DNA from: Mycobacterium sp. E2733
GTDB taxonomy: Bacteria > Actinomycetota > Actinomycetes > Mycobacteriales > Mycobacteriaceae
NCBI RefSeq assembly: GCF_001667585.1
Contig: NZ_LZJZ01000135.1
Coordinates: forward strand, 39,697 to 103,696
Reading direction: 5' to 3'
Length of the DNA: 64,000 nt
Under the pieces are notes generated by a model, which worked only from the letters and a program-made list of their open reading frames with translations, was not told where the DNA came from and made no database searches. Of this stretch, positions 50,693 through 58,032 are shown in pieces (position 1 is the first letter of the stretch; each line of letters opens with the position of its first letter). Both the position numbers and the translations under genes were made by a program.

Positions 50693-51595
50693 CTACGCGC
50701 CGACCAGCTCTGGATGGAATTTGGCCGCCATCCGGCGCAGCCCGTCACGCCAGTCGACCGTCGTGCCGCCGATGAGTTCATGCATGCGGCCGCTGTCGGT
50801 GGGATTGCCGCGCAGCGCCTGCCGGCTCACCTCGAAAACCGGTTCCTTGCCCACCAGCGAGCCGAGGTAGCCACACCACTCCTGGATGCTGACCGTTTGG
50901 TCGCCGCACCAGTTCACCGTGGTGGCCGGAACCGAGGCCACCTCGAGCAGCTTCGGAATGGTCGCGATGATGTCGTCCTCGTGAATCGGGTTGTAGCGGG
51001 CGGGTTCACCCGGCGGGACCGGGATCGGGATGCCCGCCAGCATCATCTCCATGTGGTAGAACGGCCACCCGCCGTTGTCGCCGTAGGGGACGTTGAGCCG
51101 GGCGATGGTGGTGGGCACTCCGAGGGCCCGCGCCATCGCCCGGGCGACGACCTCCCCGGCGATCTTGGAGATCGAATAGGTGGGGAACAGGCACTTGTGG
51201 TTGTCACCCAGGGCGGCGGTCTCGGTTCGCGGATCGTCGTCCGGCGGGTCGTAGACGGCGGCGGACGAACAGTGCAGAAACGCCTTCGCGTCTCGGCAGT
51301 GCGCCATGAGCAGACCCACCGATTCCGCATTGGCCGCGAGGTCCTTGTCCCAGTTGCCGCTCTTGGCCACCGCAAGGTTGAGGACATACTCGAAATCGGT
51401 TGGTAGACCGGCGAAGTCACCGGCCGCGAGGTTGACCATCTCGCAGCGGATGCCCGCCTCCTCCAGAGGCTCCCGCGCTGCCGGATCGGTGAAGCGGGCG
51501 ATGCCCCACACCTCGTTGTCGGGCGCGAGCGCCCGCGCGATCGGGGTAGCTATTTGACCGGTCGGGCCGGTGATCAGGATCTTCGAGCCGCGCAT
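50693..51595 (-). CDS. NAD-dependent epimerase/dehydratase
   Basis: Extended SDR of 300 residues: MRGSKILITGPTGQIATPIA (Rossmann), the SAAVYDPPDDDP stretch, and the YSISK catalytic pair (Tyr, Lys) in FPTYSISKIAGEVV, then ARLNVPYGDNGGWPFYHMEM. It looks like a nucleotide-sugar or other short-chain-type epimerase/reductase; substrate unknown. The ATG at 51595 was chosen because the Rossmann motif begins at once; a longer frame upstream has no such pattern. It sits between the acyl-CoA dehydrogenase-like gene and AraC. Confidence 0.87.
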   Translation of the reverse strand: MRGSKILITGPTGQIATPIARALAPDNEVWGIARFTDPAAREPLEEAGIRCEMVNLAAGDFAGLPTDFEYVLNLAVAKSGNWDKDLAANAESVGLLMAHCRDAKAFLHCSSAAVYDPPDDDPRTETAALGDNHKCLFPTYSISKIAGEVVARAMARALGVPTTIARLNVPYGDNGGWPFYHMEMMLAGIPIPVPPGEPARYNPIHEDDIIATIPKLLEVASVPATTVNWCGDQTVSIQEWCGYLGSLVGKEPVFEVSRQALRGNPTDSGRMHELIGGTTVDWRDGLRRMAAKFHPELVGA

Positions 51596-51612
51596 GGGCT
51601 GATAGTAGCGAT

Positions 51613-52797
51613 TCACAACCCGGGTTGGTCTTCGATGATGCCGAGCCAGATCTGCGCGACGTCGATGGCGACTTTCTCGCTGATGAAGGCGTGCTGCGTG
51701 CCGGTGTAGATGTCCCGGAAGGCGCGCTCCAACCGGGTGCCCTCCCGGATCGAGCTGGTGCCCGCGACGAGATGTGCCCACTCGGCGCAGCTTCGGGCCG
51801 TGTCGGTTGCGTAGACCGCCGCCACGCGCATGTCCGCGCGCAGCAGCGGTGTCAGCTCCTCCCCCGACGCGACCGCAGCCTCGGCGGTGGTGAACGCGTC
51901 GAGCACCAGCAGCCGAGCGGCCCGCCAGGCCGCGCGGTGGTGCGCCAGCCCCTTCTGGAAGGTCGGGCGGCTGGCCAGCGACGCCATGTCGCTCATCCGG
52001 AATTTCGTCGCCGCCAGCTCCTGGACGTCGTCGAGCATGCTTTTGGCGACGCCCAGGGCCCACGACGCGTGGCCGGCGGCGGTGACCGGCATCAGCCCCA
52101 TCCGGGTGGCCGGCGACGTCCCGCGATACGGCTCGCGCACGAACAGCTCGAAGGTGCGGCTCGCCGGCACGAACACGTCTTGGGCGCTGTAATCATAGGA
52201 CCCGGTTCCCTTGAGCCCCTGGACAAACCAGCCGTCGTCGAAGCTGATCTGATCCCGGGGTATCACCGCAACCCGCATCTCGGGGAAGCCCTCACTGATC
52301 CAGCGCATCTCGCCGTTGTCCATGGGCAGGAAACCGGCCGCGACGTACTGGGAGTGGCCGATGCCCGAACCGAAGTTCCACGACCCGCTCACCAGGTAGC
52401 CGCCATCGACGGCGGATCCCTGGCCGTTGGGGAAGAACTGGCCGCCCATCGTGACGCGGTTGTCGTGCGCGGTGAACACCTCGGCAAACCCCTCGTCGGG
52501 CAGATACGCCGCGGCGGCGAAGGAAGACGGCAGGTTGGCGATGCCGACCCATCCGAAAGAGCCGTCCTGCCAGGCCATTTCGATCCAGGTTTCGATCATT
52601 TCGGTGAACGACGGTTCCGCACCGCCCGCCGGGACCGGGTTGAACGCCGACATCAGCCCGCTCGCCCACATCTCGTCGACGATCGCCGGGGTGAGGGTGC
52701 GCATCCGCTCGGACTCTGCCGCCTCGGCGCGCACCAGATCGCGCATCTTGCGGGCGATCGAGACAACCCGGTCATCGGTGTCGGCTATCGACGTCAT
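51613..52797 (-). CDS. Acyl-CoA dehydrogenase-fold flavoprotein (HsaA/Rv3570c-like)
   Basis: A 394-residue protein of the acyl-CoA dehydrogenase/flavin-dependent hydroxylase superfamily. It lacks the usual catalytic Glu loop of FadE enzymes that I could identify, and its pattern (WIEMAWQDGSFGWVGIANLP; GGYLVSGSWNFGSGIGHSQY; GLKGTGSYDYSAQDVFVPAS; the C-terminal VAGTSSIREGTRLERAFRDI) is closer to the HsaA-type monooxygenases that accept FMNH2/FADH2 from a separate reductase. No reductase is adjacent. It leads the minus-strand run with the epimerase, 17 bases from it. Confidence 0.85.
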   Translation of the reverse strand: MTSIADTDDRVVSIARKMRDLVRAEAAESERMRTLTPAIVDEMWASGLMSAFNPVPAGGAEPSFTEMIETWIEMAWQDGSFGWVGIANLPSSFAAAAYLPDEGFAEVFTAHDNRVTMGGQFFPNGQGSAVDGGYLVSGSWNFGSGIGHSQYVAAGFLPMDNGEMRWISEGFPEMRVAVIPRDQISFDDGWFVQGLKGTGSYDYSAQDVFVPASRTFELFVREPYRGTSPATRMGLMPVTAAGHASWALGVAKSMLDDVQELAATKFRMSDMASLASRPTFQKGLAHHRAAWRAARLLVLDAFTTAEAAVASGEELTPLLRADMRVAAVYATDTARSCAEWAHLVAGTSSIREGTRLERAFRDIYTGTQHAFISEKVAIDVAQIWLGIIEDQPGL

Positions 52798-52923
52798 CCA
52801 CCTGTCCCATCATCGCGACGGCATCAGCGGGAAACTGATACCGGTGACCGTACCAACCGCTTAACGTTGGAAAAATGAAATCGCAGGACACGGGGCCGGA
52901 AGCGGTGCGGCGAAATGTCGCCT

Positions 52924-52939
52924 TACCGTAGGGGGCGTG
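52924..52939 (+). promoter_or_regulatory. -10 box for a probably leaderless start
   Basis: TACCGT at 52924-52929, seven bases, then the GTG at 52937. The bases between (AGGGGGC) could also act as a weak ribosome-binding site. Confidence 0.4.
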
Positions 52940-53317
52940 CGGTGGATCGTGGACGGAATGAACGTGATCGGGAGCCGCCCGGACGGGTGGTGGAAGGACC
53001 GCGGTCGCGCCATGGTCGCATTGGCGGCCCGCCTCGACCGATGGGCGGCCACCCACGGGGACCACGTGACCGTCGTGTTTGAGCGGCCGCCGTCGAGCGC
53101 CATTCCCGCATCGGTGATCGAGATCGGGTATGCGCCCAAGGCGGCCGCGAACTCGGCCGACGACGAGATCGTCCGGCGCGTCCAGACCGACCCCCGGCCG
53201 CACGACATTCGGGTGGTGACGTCGGACAAAGGGCTGAGCGACCGCGTGGAGAACCTGGGCGCTTCGGTTCACCCGGCTGCAAGCTTCCGCGACCTCATCG
53301 ATCCGGTGGGCGGATGA
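52937..53317 (+). CDS. YacP-like NYN-domain nuclease
   Basis: A 126-residue NYN (PIN-like) RNase domain: VRWIVDGMNVIGSRPDGWWK, with the first catalytic Asp, VTVVFERPPSSAIPASVIEI, then NSADDEIVRRVQTDPRP (acidic pair) and IRVVTSDKGLSDRVENLG (last Asp). The four-Asp pocket typical of YacP-type RNases is complete. The target is unknown. It ends with a four-base overlap (ATGA) onto the nitronate monooxygenase gene, so the two are co-translated. Confidence 0.88.
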   Translation: MRWIVDGMNVIGSRPDGWWKDRGRAMVALAARLDRWAATHGDHVTVVFERPPSSAIPASVIEIGYAPKAAANSADDEIVRRVQTDPRPHDIRVVTSDKGLSDRVENLGASVHPAASFRDLIDPVGG

Positions 53318-54276
53318 GCGCCGGCCCACCGAACCGGGTCTGCGCAGCCGCCGGGATCGACATCCCGATCATCCAGGCCCCCATGACCTACATCGCCGGC
53401 GCGCAGCTGGCCGCGGCGGTGTCCAACGGGGGCGCGCTAGGCGTCATCGAGACGACATCCGAGCAGGGCCGGGCCGACTTGACACGGGTCCGTGACCTCA
53501 CCGACCGTCCGGTGGGCGCCAATATCGCGCTGATCATGAATCGCGACCCGGTCATCGTAGATCTGTTGGCGGCCAACGACATTCGCTTCGTCACCACTTC
53601 GGCCGGCGATCCGGCGCTGTTCATCGGCCGGCTGCACGACGCCGGCATCACCGTGTTCCATGTGGTGGGCACTCTCGAGGCCGCCTGGAAAGCCGTCGAC
53701 GCCGGAGTGGACGGGCTCGTGGTTGAGGGCGTCGAGGGCGGTGGGTTCAAGAACCGATTCGGTGCGTCGACCATGGTGCTGCTGCCCTTGGTGGCCGCCG
53801 AGGTCGACCTTCCGATCGTGGCGGCGGGAGGGATCTGCGACGCGCGCTCGATGGCGGCCGCCTTCGTTCTCGGCGCCGAGGGCGTGCAGATGGGCACGCG
53901 GCTGCTGGCCTCGGCGGATTCCCCGGTGCACGGCAACCTCAAGCAGGCGGTCGTGGCGGCCGATGAAACCTCCACTGTGCTCCTCCCCCTGGACGGTAAA
54001 CGCATGATGCGGGTGATCCGGACGATTGCCGCCGAAAGACTGGACACCGCAAGGTCTTCGGGTGACGGCGCGGCGGCGCTGCAGCGGGTGCAGCGGCTGT
54101 ATTTCGACGGGGACATGGACGCGAGCGTCGCCAACACCGGTCAGGTGGCCGGGCGGATCCAGGACATTCCGCCGGCCGCCGAGATCATCAAGGGGATGTG
54201 GGCGGGCTGCGGCGAAGCGCTGGCGGCCGCCGCGGATCGACTGGGGCCGCCCGGGCCTAGCTCGGGCGACTCGTGA
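53314..54276 (+). CDS. Nitronate monooxygenase-like FMN enzyme
   Basis: A 320-residue TIM-barrel flavoprotein of the NMO/2-nitropropane dioxygenase family: AGIDIPIIQAPMTYIAGAQL at the N-terminus, then AVSNGGALGVIETTSE, DGLVVEGVEGGGFKNRFG, and the FMN-phosphate site LPIVAAGGICDARSMAAAFV, LGAEGVQMGTRLLASADSP. It may oxidise alkyl nitronates; many relatives have other roles. It is coupled to the NYN gene by a four-base overlap. Its last 20 bases overlap the end of the opposite-strand lipoprotein gene. Confidence 0.9.
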   Translation: MSAGPPNRVCAAAGIDIPIIQAPMTYIAGAQLAAAVSNGGALGVIETTSEQGRADLTRVRDLTDRPVGANIALIMNRDPVIVDLLAANDIRFVTTSAGDPALFIGRLHDAGITVFHVVGTLEAAWKAVDAGVDGLVVEGVEGGGFKNRFGASTMVLLPLVAAEVDLPIVAAGGICDARSMAAAFVLGAEGVQMGTRLLASADSPVHGNLKQAVVAADETSTVLLPLDGKRMMRVIRTIAAERLDTARSSGDGAAALQRVQRLYFDGDMDASVANTGQVAGRIQDIPPAAEIIKGMWAGCGEALAAAADRLGPPGPSSGDS

Positions 54277-54565
54277 CGTCGAAGACGACCTGTTCGCCTT
54301 CGACTTTGGTGATGCGCATGTGCGCGGTGTAACCCTTGCCCTTCGGGCCGGTGAAGTGACAGTCGAACTCTTGGCCCACCTTGGCTTCGACGCCGGACGG
54401 ATAATTCACGTCGGTCGGGCGGAATCCCGTTTGGCGCGAGACGACGTCGACCGATTGCGCCGCGCCGTCGGGTTTGACCGTCGCCTTCGGACTGCATCCG
54501 GCGACCTGCAGGCACACCGCAGTGACCAGCATGCCCACGACAACCGGAAATCTGCCGCAATTCAT
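54257..54565 (-). CDS. DUF4333 lipoprotein
   Basis: A 102-residue lipoprotein: signal FPVVVGMLVTAVCLQVAGC with lipobox VAGC, then the DUF4333 domain (VDVVSRQTGFRPTDVNYPSG, EAKVGQEFDCHFTGPKGKGY, ITKVEGEQVVFDV). DUF4333 lipoproteins are common in mycobacteria with no known role. On the minus strand TAGCCT lies eight bases before the ATG, so it may be leaderless. Its 3' end overlaps that of the nitronate monooxygenase by 20 bases. Confidence 0.88.
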   Translation of the reverse strand: MNCGRFPVVVGMLVTAVCLQVAGCSPKATVKPDGAAQSVDVVSRQTGFRPTDVNYPSGVEAKVGQEFDCHFTGPKGKGYTAHMRITKVEGEQVVFDVTSRPS

Positions 54566-54684
54566 AGCCGGTCAGGCTAACACGCTATCGGCGCGTTAGG
54601 ACAGCTCACAGCGACGGGCATCGTCGGCTCGCAAACGAGCGACCGGACGCCCGCGGTCGGGGCGAACGCAGTCGGCGGGTCGGG

Positions 54685-55179
54685 TTAGCCCGCCGCGGCC
54701 AGTGCCGCGTCGTAGTTGGGCTCCTGGCCGATCTCGGGAACCAACTCCGTGTAGGTGACCTTGCCGTCGGCGCCGACCACGACGATGGCCCGGGCCAGCA
54801 GACCGGCCATCGGCCCGTCCTTGAGGGTGACGCCGTAGTCCTCGCCGAAGCTGCTGCGGAACGCCGAGCCCGTCGTGACGTTGTCGATGCCTTCGGCGCC
54901 ACAGAATCGGGCGAACGCGAACGGCAGGTCCTTCGACACGCACACCACCGTGGCGCCGCTCGCGGCGGCGCGCTCGTTGAAGGTCCGGACGCTGGCCGCG
55001 CACACCGGCGTGTCCACGGAGGGGAAGATGTTGAGCACCAAGGCTTTACCGCCGAGCTGGTCGCTATTGACCGCCCCCAGGTCGCCGCCGGTCAGGCTGA
55101 AGGCCGGCGCCGGAGCTCCGACGGCAGGCAGCTCGCCGACGGTGTTGATCGGGTTTCCATGCAACGTTATCTGTGCCAT
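54685..55179 (-). CDS. tpx: Thiol peroxidase Tpx
   Basis: Two-Cys peroxiredoxin of 164 residues that reduces peroxides and peroxynitrite using thioredoxin. Peroxidatic Cys 60 is in SVDTPVCAAS and the resolving Cys 93 in RFCGAEG; Cys 80 is also present, as in M. tuberculosis Tpx (Rv1932). The start MAQITLHGNPINTVGELPAV matches that protein almost exactly, which fixes the ATG at 55179. It is divergent from a GlxA-type regulator, as in M. tuberculosis (Rv1931c), so the gene order is kept. Confidence 0.96.
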   Translation of the reverse strand: MAQITLHGNPINTVGELPAVGAPAPAFSLTGGDLGAVNSDQLGGKALVLNIFPSVDTPVCAASVRTFNERAAASGATVVCVSKDLPFAFARFCGAEGIDNVTTGSAFRSSFGEDYGVTLKDGPMAGLLARAIVVVGADGKVTYTELVPEIGQEPNYDAALAAAG

Positions 55180-55289
55180 GCGAACAGTCTGCCAAGCGCG
55201 CCTCGGCCGCCACGGGCCAGGTCCCATGTCCTGATTGGTGGGTTACAGGGCGTAGACGACATGCCGGGACGTGCCGAACACTTAGGTCC

Positions 55290-56249
55290 ATGACGCGCAA
55301 GGTCGTGATCGCCGGTTTTCCCGGCGTGCAGGCGCTCGACGTGGTGGGGCCCCACGACGTCTTCACCGGCGCATCGCTGCTCACCGGCGGCGGGTACGAC
55401 GTCGTCGTGGGGTCCGTCGGCGGCCAGTCCGTGACCACACCGACCGGCCTGGCCTTCGTCGCGGCGCCGCTGCCGGACCCGAACGACCCCAGCGAGAAGA
55501 TCGACACGGTCGTGCTGCCCGGCGGCGGAGGTGTCGAGGCGGCGCGGGCGAATGCCGAGCTGATCGGCTGGATCAAGGCCGTCGCCGGAACCGCCCGCCG
55601 CGTGGTCACCGTCTGCACCGGCGCGTTCCTGGCGGCCGAGGCGGGGCTGCTGGACGGGCAGCGGGTCACCACACATTGGGCCTTCGCCGGGCGGTTGGCC
55701 CGCGAGTTCCCCGCGATCGACGTCGACGCCGATCCGATCTTCGTCCGCACCTCGGACACCGTGTGGACGGCCGCGGGTGTCACCGCGGGAATCGACCTGG
55801 CGCTTTCACTGGTCGAGGACGACCACGGCACCGAGGTTGCGCAGACGGTCGCCCGCTGGCTGGTGCTGTATCTGCGCCGCCCCGGTGGGCAGACGCAGTT
55901 CGCGGCGCCGGTGTGGATGCCGCGCGCCAAGCGGAACGCGATCCGCGCGGTGCAGGAGGCGATCGAGGCGGAGCCCGGCGGCGAGCACAGCATCGACGAG
56001 CTGGCCCGCCGCGCGGCGATGAGCCCGCGGCACTTCACCCGCGTGTTCACGGCTGAGGTCGGCGAGGCGCCCGGCCAATACGTCGAGCGCATCCGCACCG
56101 AAGCCGCGCGCCGACAGTTGGAGGAGACCGACGACACAGTCGTCGCGATCGCCGCCCGCTGCGGCTTCGGCACCGCGGAAACCATGCGGCGCAACTTCCT
56201 TCGCCGGGTCGGCATTCCGCCGGACCACTACCGTAAGGCCTTCGCCTGA
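55290..56249 (+). CDS. GlxA-type AraC regulator with DJ-1/PfpI sensor domain (Rv1931c-like)
   Basis: A 319-residue two-domain regulator: an N-terminal DJ-1/PfpI domain (KVVIAGFPGVQALDVVGPHD; DTVVLPGGGGVEAARAN; the nucleophile-elbow Cys in VVTVCTGAFLAAEAG) and a C-terminal AraC double HTH (IDELARRAAMSPRHFTRVFT; VVAIAARCGFGTAETMRRNF; VGIPPDHYRKAF). In M. tuberculosis the homologue lies divergent from tpx, as here. It is followed 18 bases later by a stand-alone DJ-1/PfpI gene, suggesting that the pair arose by duplication of the sensor domain. Regulatory target unknown; tpx and the downstream gene are natural candidates. Confidence 0.92.
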   Translation: MTRKVVIAGFPGVQALDVVGPHDVFTGASLLTGGGYDVVVGSVGGQSVTTPTGLAFVAAPLPDPNDPSEKIDTVVLPGGGGVEAARANAELIGWIKAVAGTARRVVTVCTGAFLAAEAGLLDGQRVTTHWAFAGRLAREFPAIDVDADPIFVRTSDTVWTAAGVTAGIDLALSLVEDDHGTEVAQTVARWLVLYLRRPGGQTQFAAPVWMPRAKRNAIRAVQEAIEAEPGGEHSIDELARRAAMSPRHFTRVFTAEVGEAPGQYVERIRTEAARRQLEETDDTVVAIAARCGFGTAETMRRNFLRRVGIPPDHYRKAFA

Positions 56250-56267
56250 AATTGAAAGGACGACACC

Positions 56268-57014
56268 ATGCTTCAGATCGCCATCGTGGCCTATCCGGGA
56301 TTCACCGCGCTCGACATGATCGGCCCGTATGAGGTGCTGCGCAATCTGCCGGATGCCGAGGTGCGGTTCGTCTGGCACCAGGCCGGCCCGATCACGGCGG
56401 ACTCCGGTGTGCTGATCATCGGGGCCACCCACTCACTGGCCGAAACAGCCTCGCCCGACGTGATTTTGGTGCCGGGCGGCCCGTCGACCCCGGTGCACGC
56501 CCGCGACGAGGTGCTGCTGGATTGGCTGCGCCGGGCGCATCGGACGGCTCGATGGACGACGTCGGTGTGCTCCGGGTCGGTGATCCTGGCGGCCGCCGGC
56601 CTCCTCGAAGGGCGGCGCGCCACGTCGCACTGGCTGACCGTCCCGGCCTTGAAGGCGTTCGGCGCGGTTCCGGTGGGCGACGAGCGAATCGTGCACCAGG
56701 ACGACATCGTCACCTGTGCGGGCGTGTCGGCGGGACTCGACATGGCGCTGTGGCTGGCCGGAGAGATCGGCGGCGAAGGCCGGGCCAAGGCGATCCAGTT
56801 GGCGATCGAATACGACCCTCAGCCGCCGTTCGACTCCGGTCACATGTCGAAGGCGTCGACGACCACCAAGGCGGCCGCGACCTCGCTGCTGTCCAGGGAC
56901 AGTGCGAAGCCGGCCAATGTGAAGGCCGCCACGATGCTGGCGTGGGAGCAGGCGCTGGCGGCCGTGCGGTCGCGGCGATGGAAACCGGCGTCGTTCGGGG
57001 TTGGCAAGGCATGA
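56268..57014 (+). CDS. Stand-alone DJ-1/PfpI-family protein (Rv1930c-like)
   Basis: A 248-residue class I glutamine-amidotransferase-like protein: MLQIAIVAYPGFTALDMIGP, DVILVPGGPSTPVHARDEVL and the nucleophile Cys in WTTSVCSGSVILAAAGLL, with TSHWLTVPALKAFG. The pattern is closest to isonitrile-hydratase-like members. M. tuberculosis Rv1930c is shorter as I recall, while here the C-terminal 60 residues (ASTTTKAAATSLLSRDSAKP) form an additional helical part. AAAGGA precedes the ATG. It is probably co-transcribed with the GlxA-type regulator. Confidence 0.88.
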   Translation: MLQIAIVAYPGFTALDMIGPYEVLRNLPDAEVRFVWHQAGPITADSGVLIIGATHSLAETASPDVILVPGGPSTPVHARDEVLLDWLRRAHRTARWTTSVCSGSVILAAAGLLEGRRATSHWLTVPALKAFGAVPVGDERIVHQDDIVTCAGVSAGLDMALWLAGEIGGEGRAKAIQLAIEYDPQPPFDSGHMSKASTTTKAAATSLLSRDSAKPANVKAATMLAWEQALAAVRSRRWKPASFGVGKA

Positions 57015-57341
57015 GGCCCCTCCGAAAGCGATGGCACATGCGCTATCACCCTCGGCTACGCCGCACCGCCGACGACGAAGACGTCGGCCCGGATCCACGG
57101 GACGACCGTCGGGGTGCCAAGTCGAGAGGAGCTACACCGGTGACCGACGGCTTCACCGAAGCCAATTTCTGGGCAGTCGCCGAACCACTCTTGACCGCCG
57201 CCACGGTCACCCGCCCGACGATGATGGGCCTCCATCGGGTCTGGACGCTCCGAAACTTGGTCGTCGCTTTTGCGTGAAAGCCCCAGTGTTCGTCGCAGCC
57301 CAGCAAGTTTCAGGTGATTAGCAACAGACGGCGACGGGCGC
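57015..57341. other. Intergenic stretch with a small possible remnant gene
   Basis: About 330 bases after the DJ-1/PfpI gene. It holds one plausible short frame (57140-57277, annotated separately) and otherwise nothing recognisable. The divergence from the methyltransferase is convergent, so no promoter is required here. The break in the recalled M. tuberculosis gene order (Rv1930c to Rv1928c) begins in this stretch. Confidence 0.4.
57140..57277 (+). pseudogene. Short frame with a good ribosome-binding site, possibly a truncated gene
   Basis: GAGAGGAG lies eight bases before a GTG that opens 45 codons: VTDGFTEANFWAVAEPLLTA, then ATVTRPTMMGLHRVWTLRNL, ending VVAFA. The beginning looks like a genuine N-terminus (a helical AVAEPLL segment and a TRxTMMG turn I associate with small TfoX/MmcQ-like proteins), but the frame stops where such a domain would continue, and no other frame continues it convincingly. 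It is either a decayed gene left at the edge of an insertion or a small protein. Low confidence. Confidence 0.3.
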
Positions 57342-58028
57342 TCACGAGCGAGCGGTGGCGACGAGAACCTGGCAGGGAACGCCCCAGGACTCGATGACGA
57401 CGTCCTCATCAACATTCCAGCTGTCCGAATCTAAGACGCGTCGCAGGTTTATGGGGCGGCATCCGCCAACTTGCCGAGGGGCTACTCGCGAAATTCCCTG
57501 CCAGCCGCGCGATATCAGTTGTCCCAGGGGCGACTGTCCATGCGTGAGGCTGGTAAGACATGCCAAGCCGCCTGGGATGAGCAAACGGTGGGCCTCCTCG
57601 ATGACCTGTGCGGCGTAGTCGTGTCGAAGAAGATCGAAGACGTAGGCAGCGATGAACCGGTCGGCCGAGCGGTCAGCGGCAGGCAGCGGCAGCGTGCCGT
57701 CGCTCTCAACAACCTTGGCCCGACCGGCGAACGCGGTGAGGCGTTGGCGGGCGAGCTCAACCATCCGGGTACTGACGTCCACGCCGAGGTATGTGCAGGC
57801 TGGGGAAACGTGGTCGCTGAGCAGGCGCTGGGCCAAGCTACCGGTTCCGGGGCCCAATTCGAAGACCGAGGTGGCGGTCTCGAAACTGGCGGTGGCGATG
57901 AGCCGGTCAAGCGCGGGTCGTTCAAATACGTTTTGGGTGTCTTGGAACCGGCCGATCCTGTCATAGACGCGCGCCGCGACGTGCGGCGAAAGCCCGCCGC
58001 CGTGACGATTCGCTGGCTCGCCCTTCAT
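57342..58028 (-). CDS. SAM-dependent methyltransferase coupled to the H+-ATPase gene
   Basis: A 228-residue methyltransferase: ARVYDRIGRFQDTQNVFERP, VFELGPGTGSLAQRLLSDHV (SAM site), YLGVDVSTRMVELARQRL, then DRSADRFIAAYVFDLLRHDY and LLIPGGLACLTSLTHGQSPL. It starts four bases after the stop of the large P-type ATPase gene, so both are almost certainly one transcript. The pattern recalls phosphatidylethanolamine- or quinone-type methyltransferases; substrate unknown. Codon use is slightly less GC-biased at the 3' end than in neighbouring genes (for example TTTATGGGG on the opposite strand). Confidence 0.83.
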   Translation of the reverse strand: MKGEPANRHGGGLSPHVAARVYDRIGRFQDTQNVFERPALDRLIATASFETATSVFELGPGTGSLAQRLLSDHVSPACTYLGVDVSTRMVELARQRLTAFAGRAKVVESDGTLPLPAADRSADRFIAAYVFDLLRHDYAAQVIEEAHRLLIPGGLACLTSLTHGQSPLGQLISRGWQGISRVAPRQVGGCRPINLRRVLDSDSWNVDEDVVIESWGVPCQVLVATARS

Positions 58029-58032
58029 GAAC

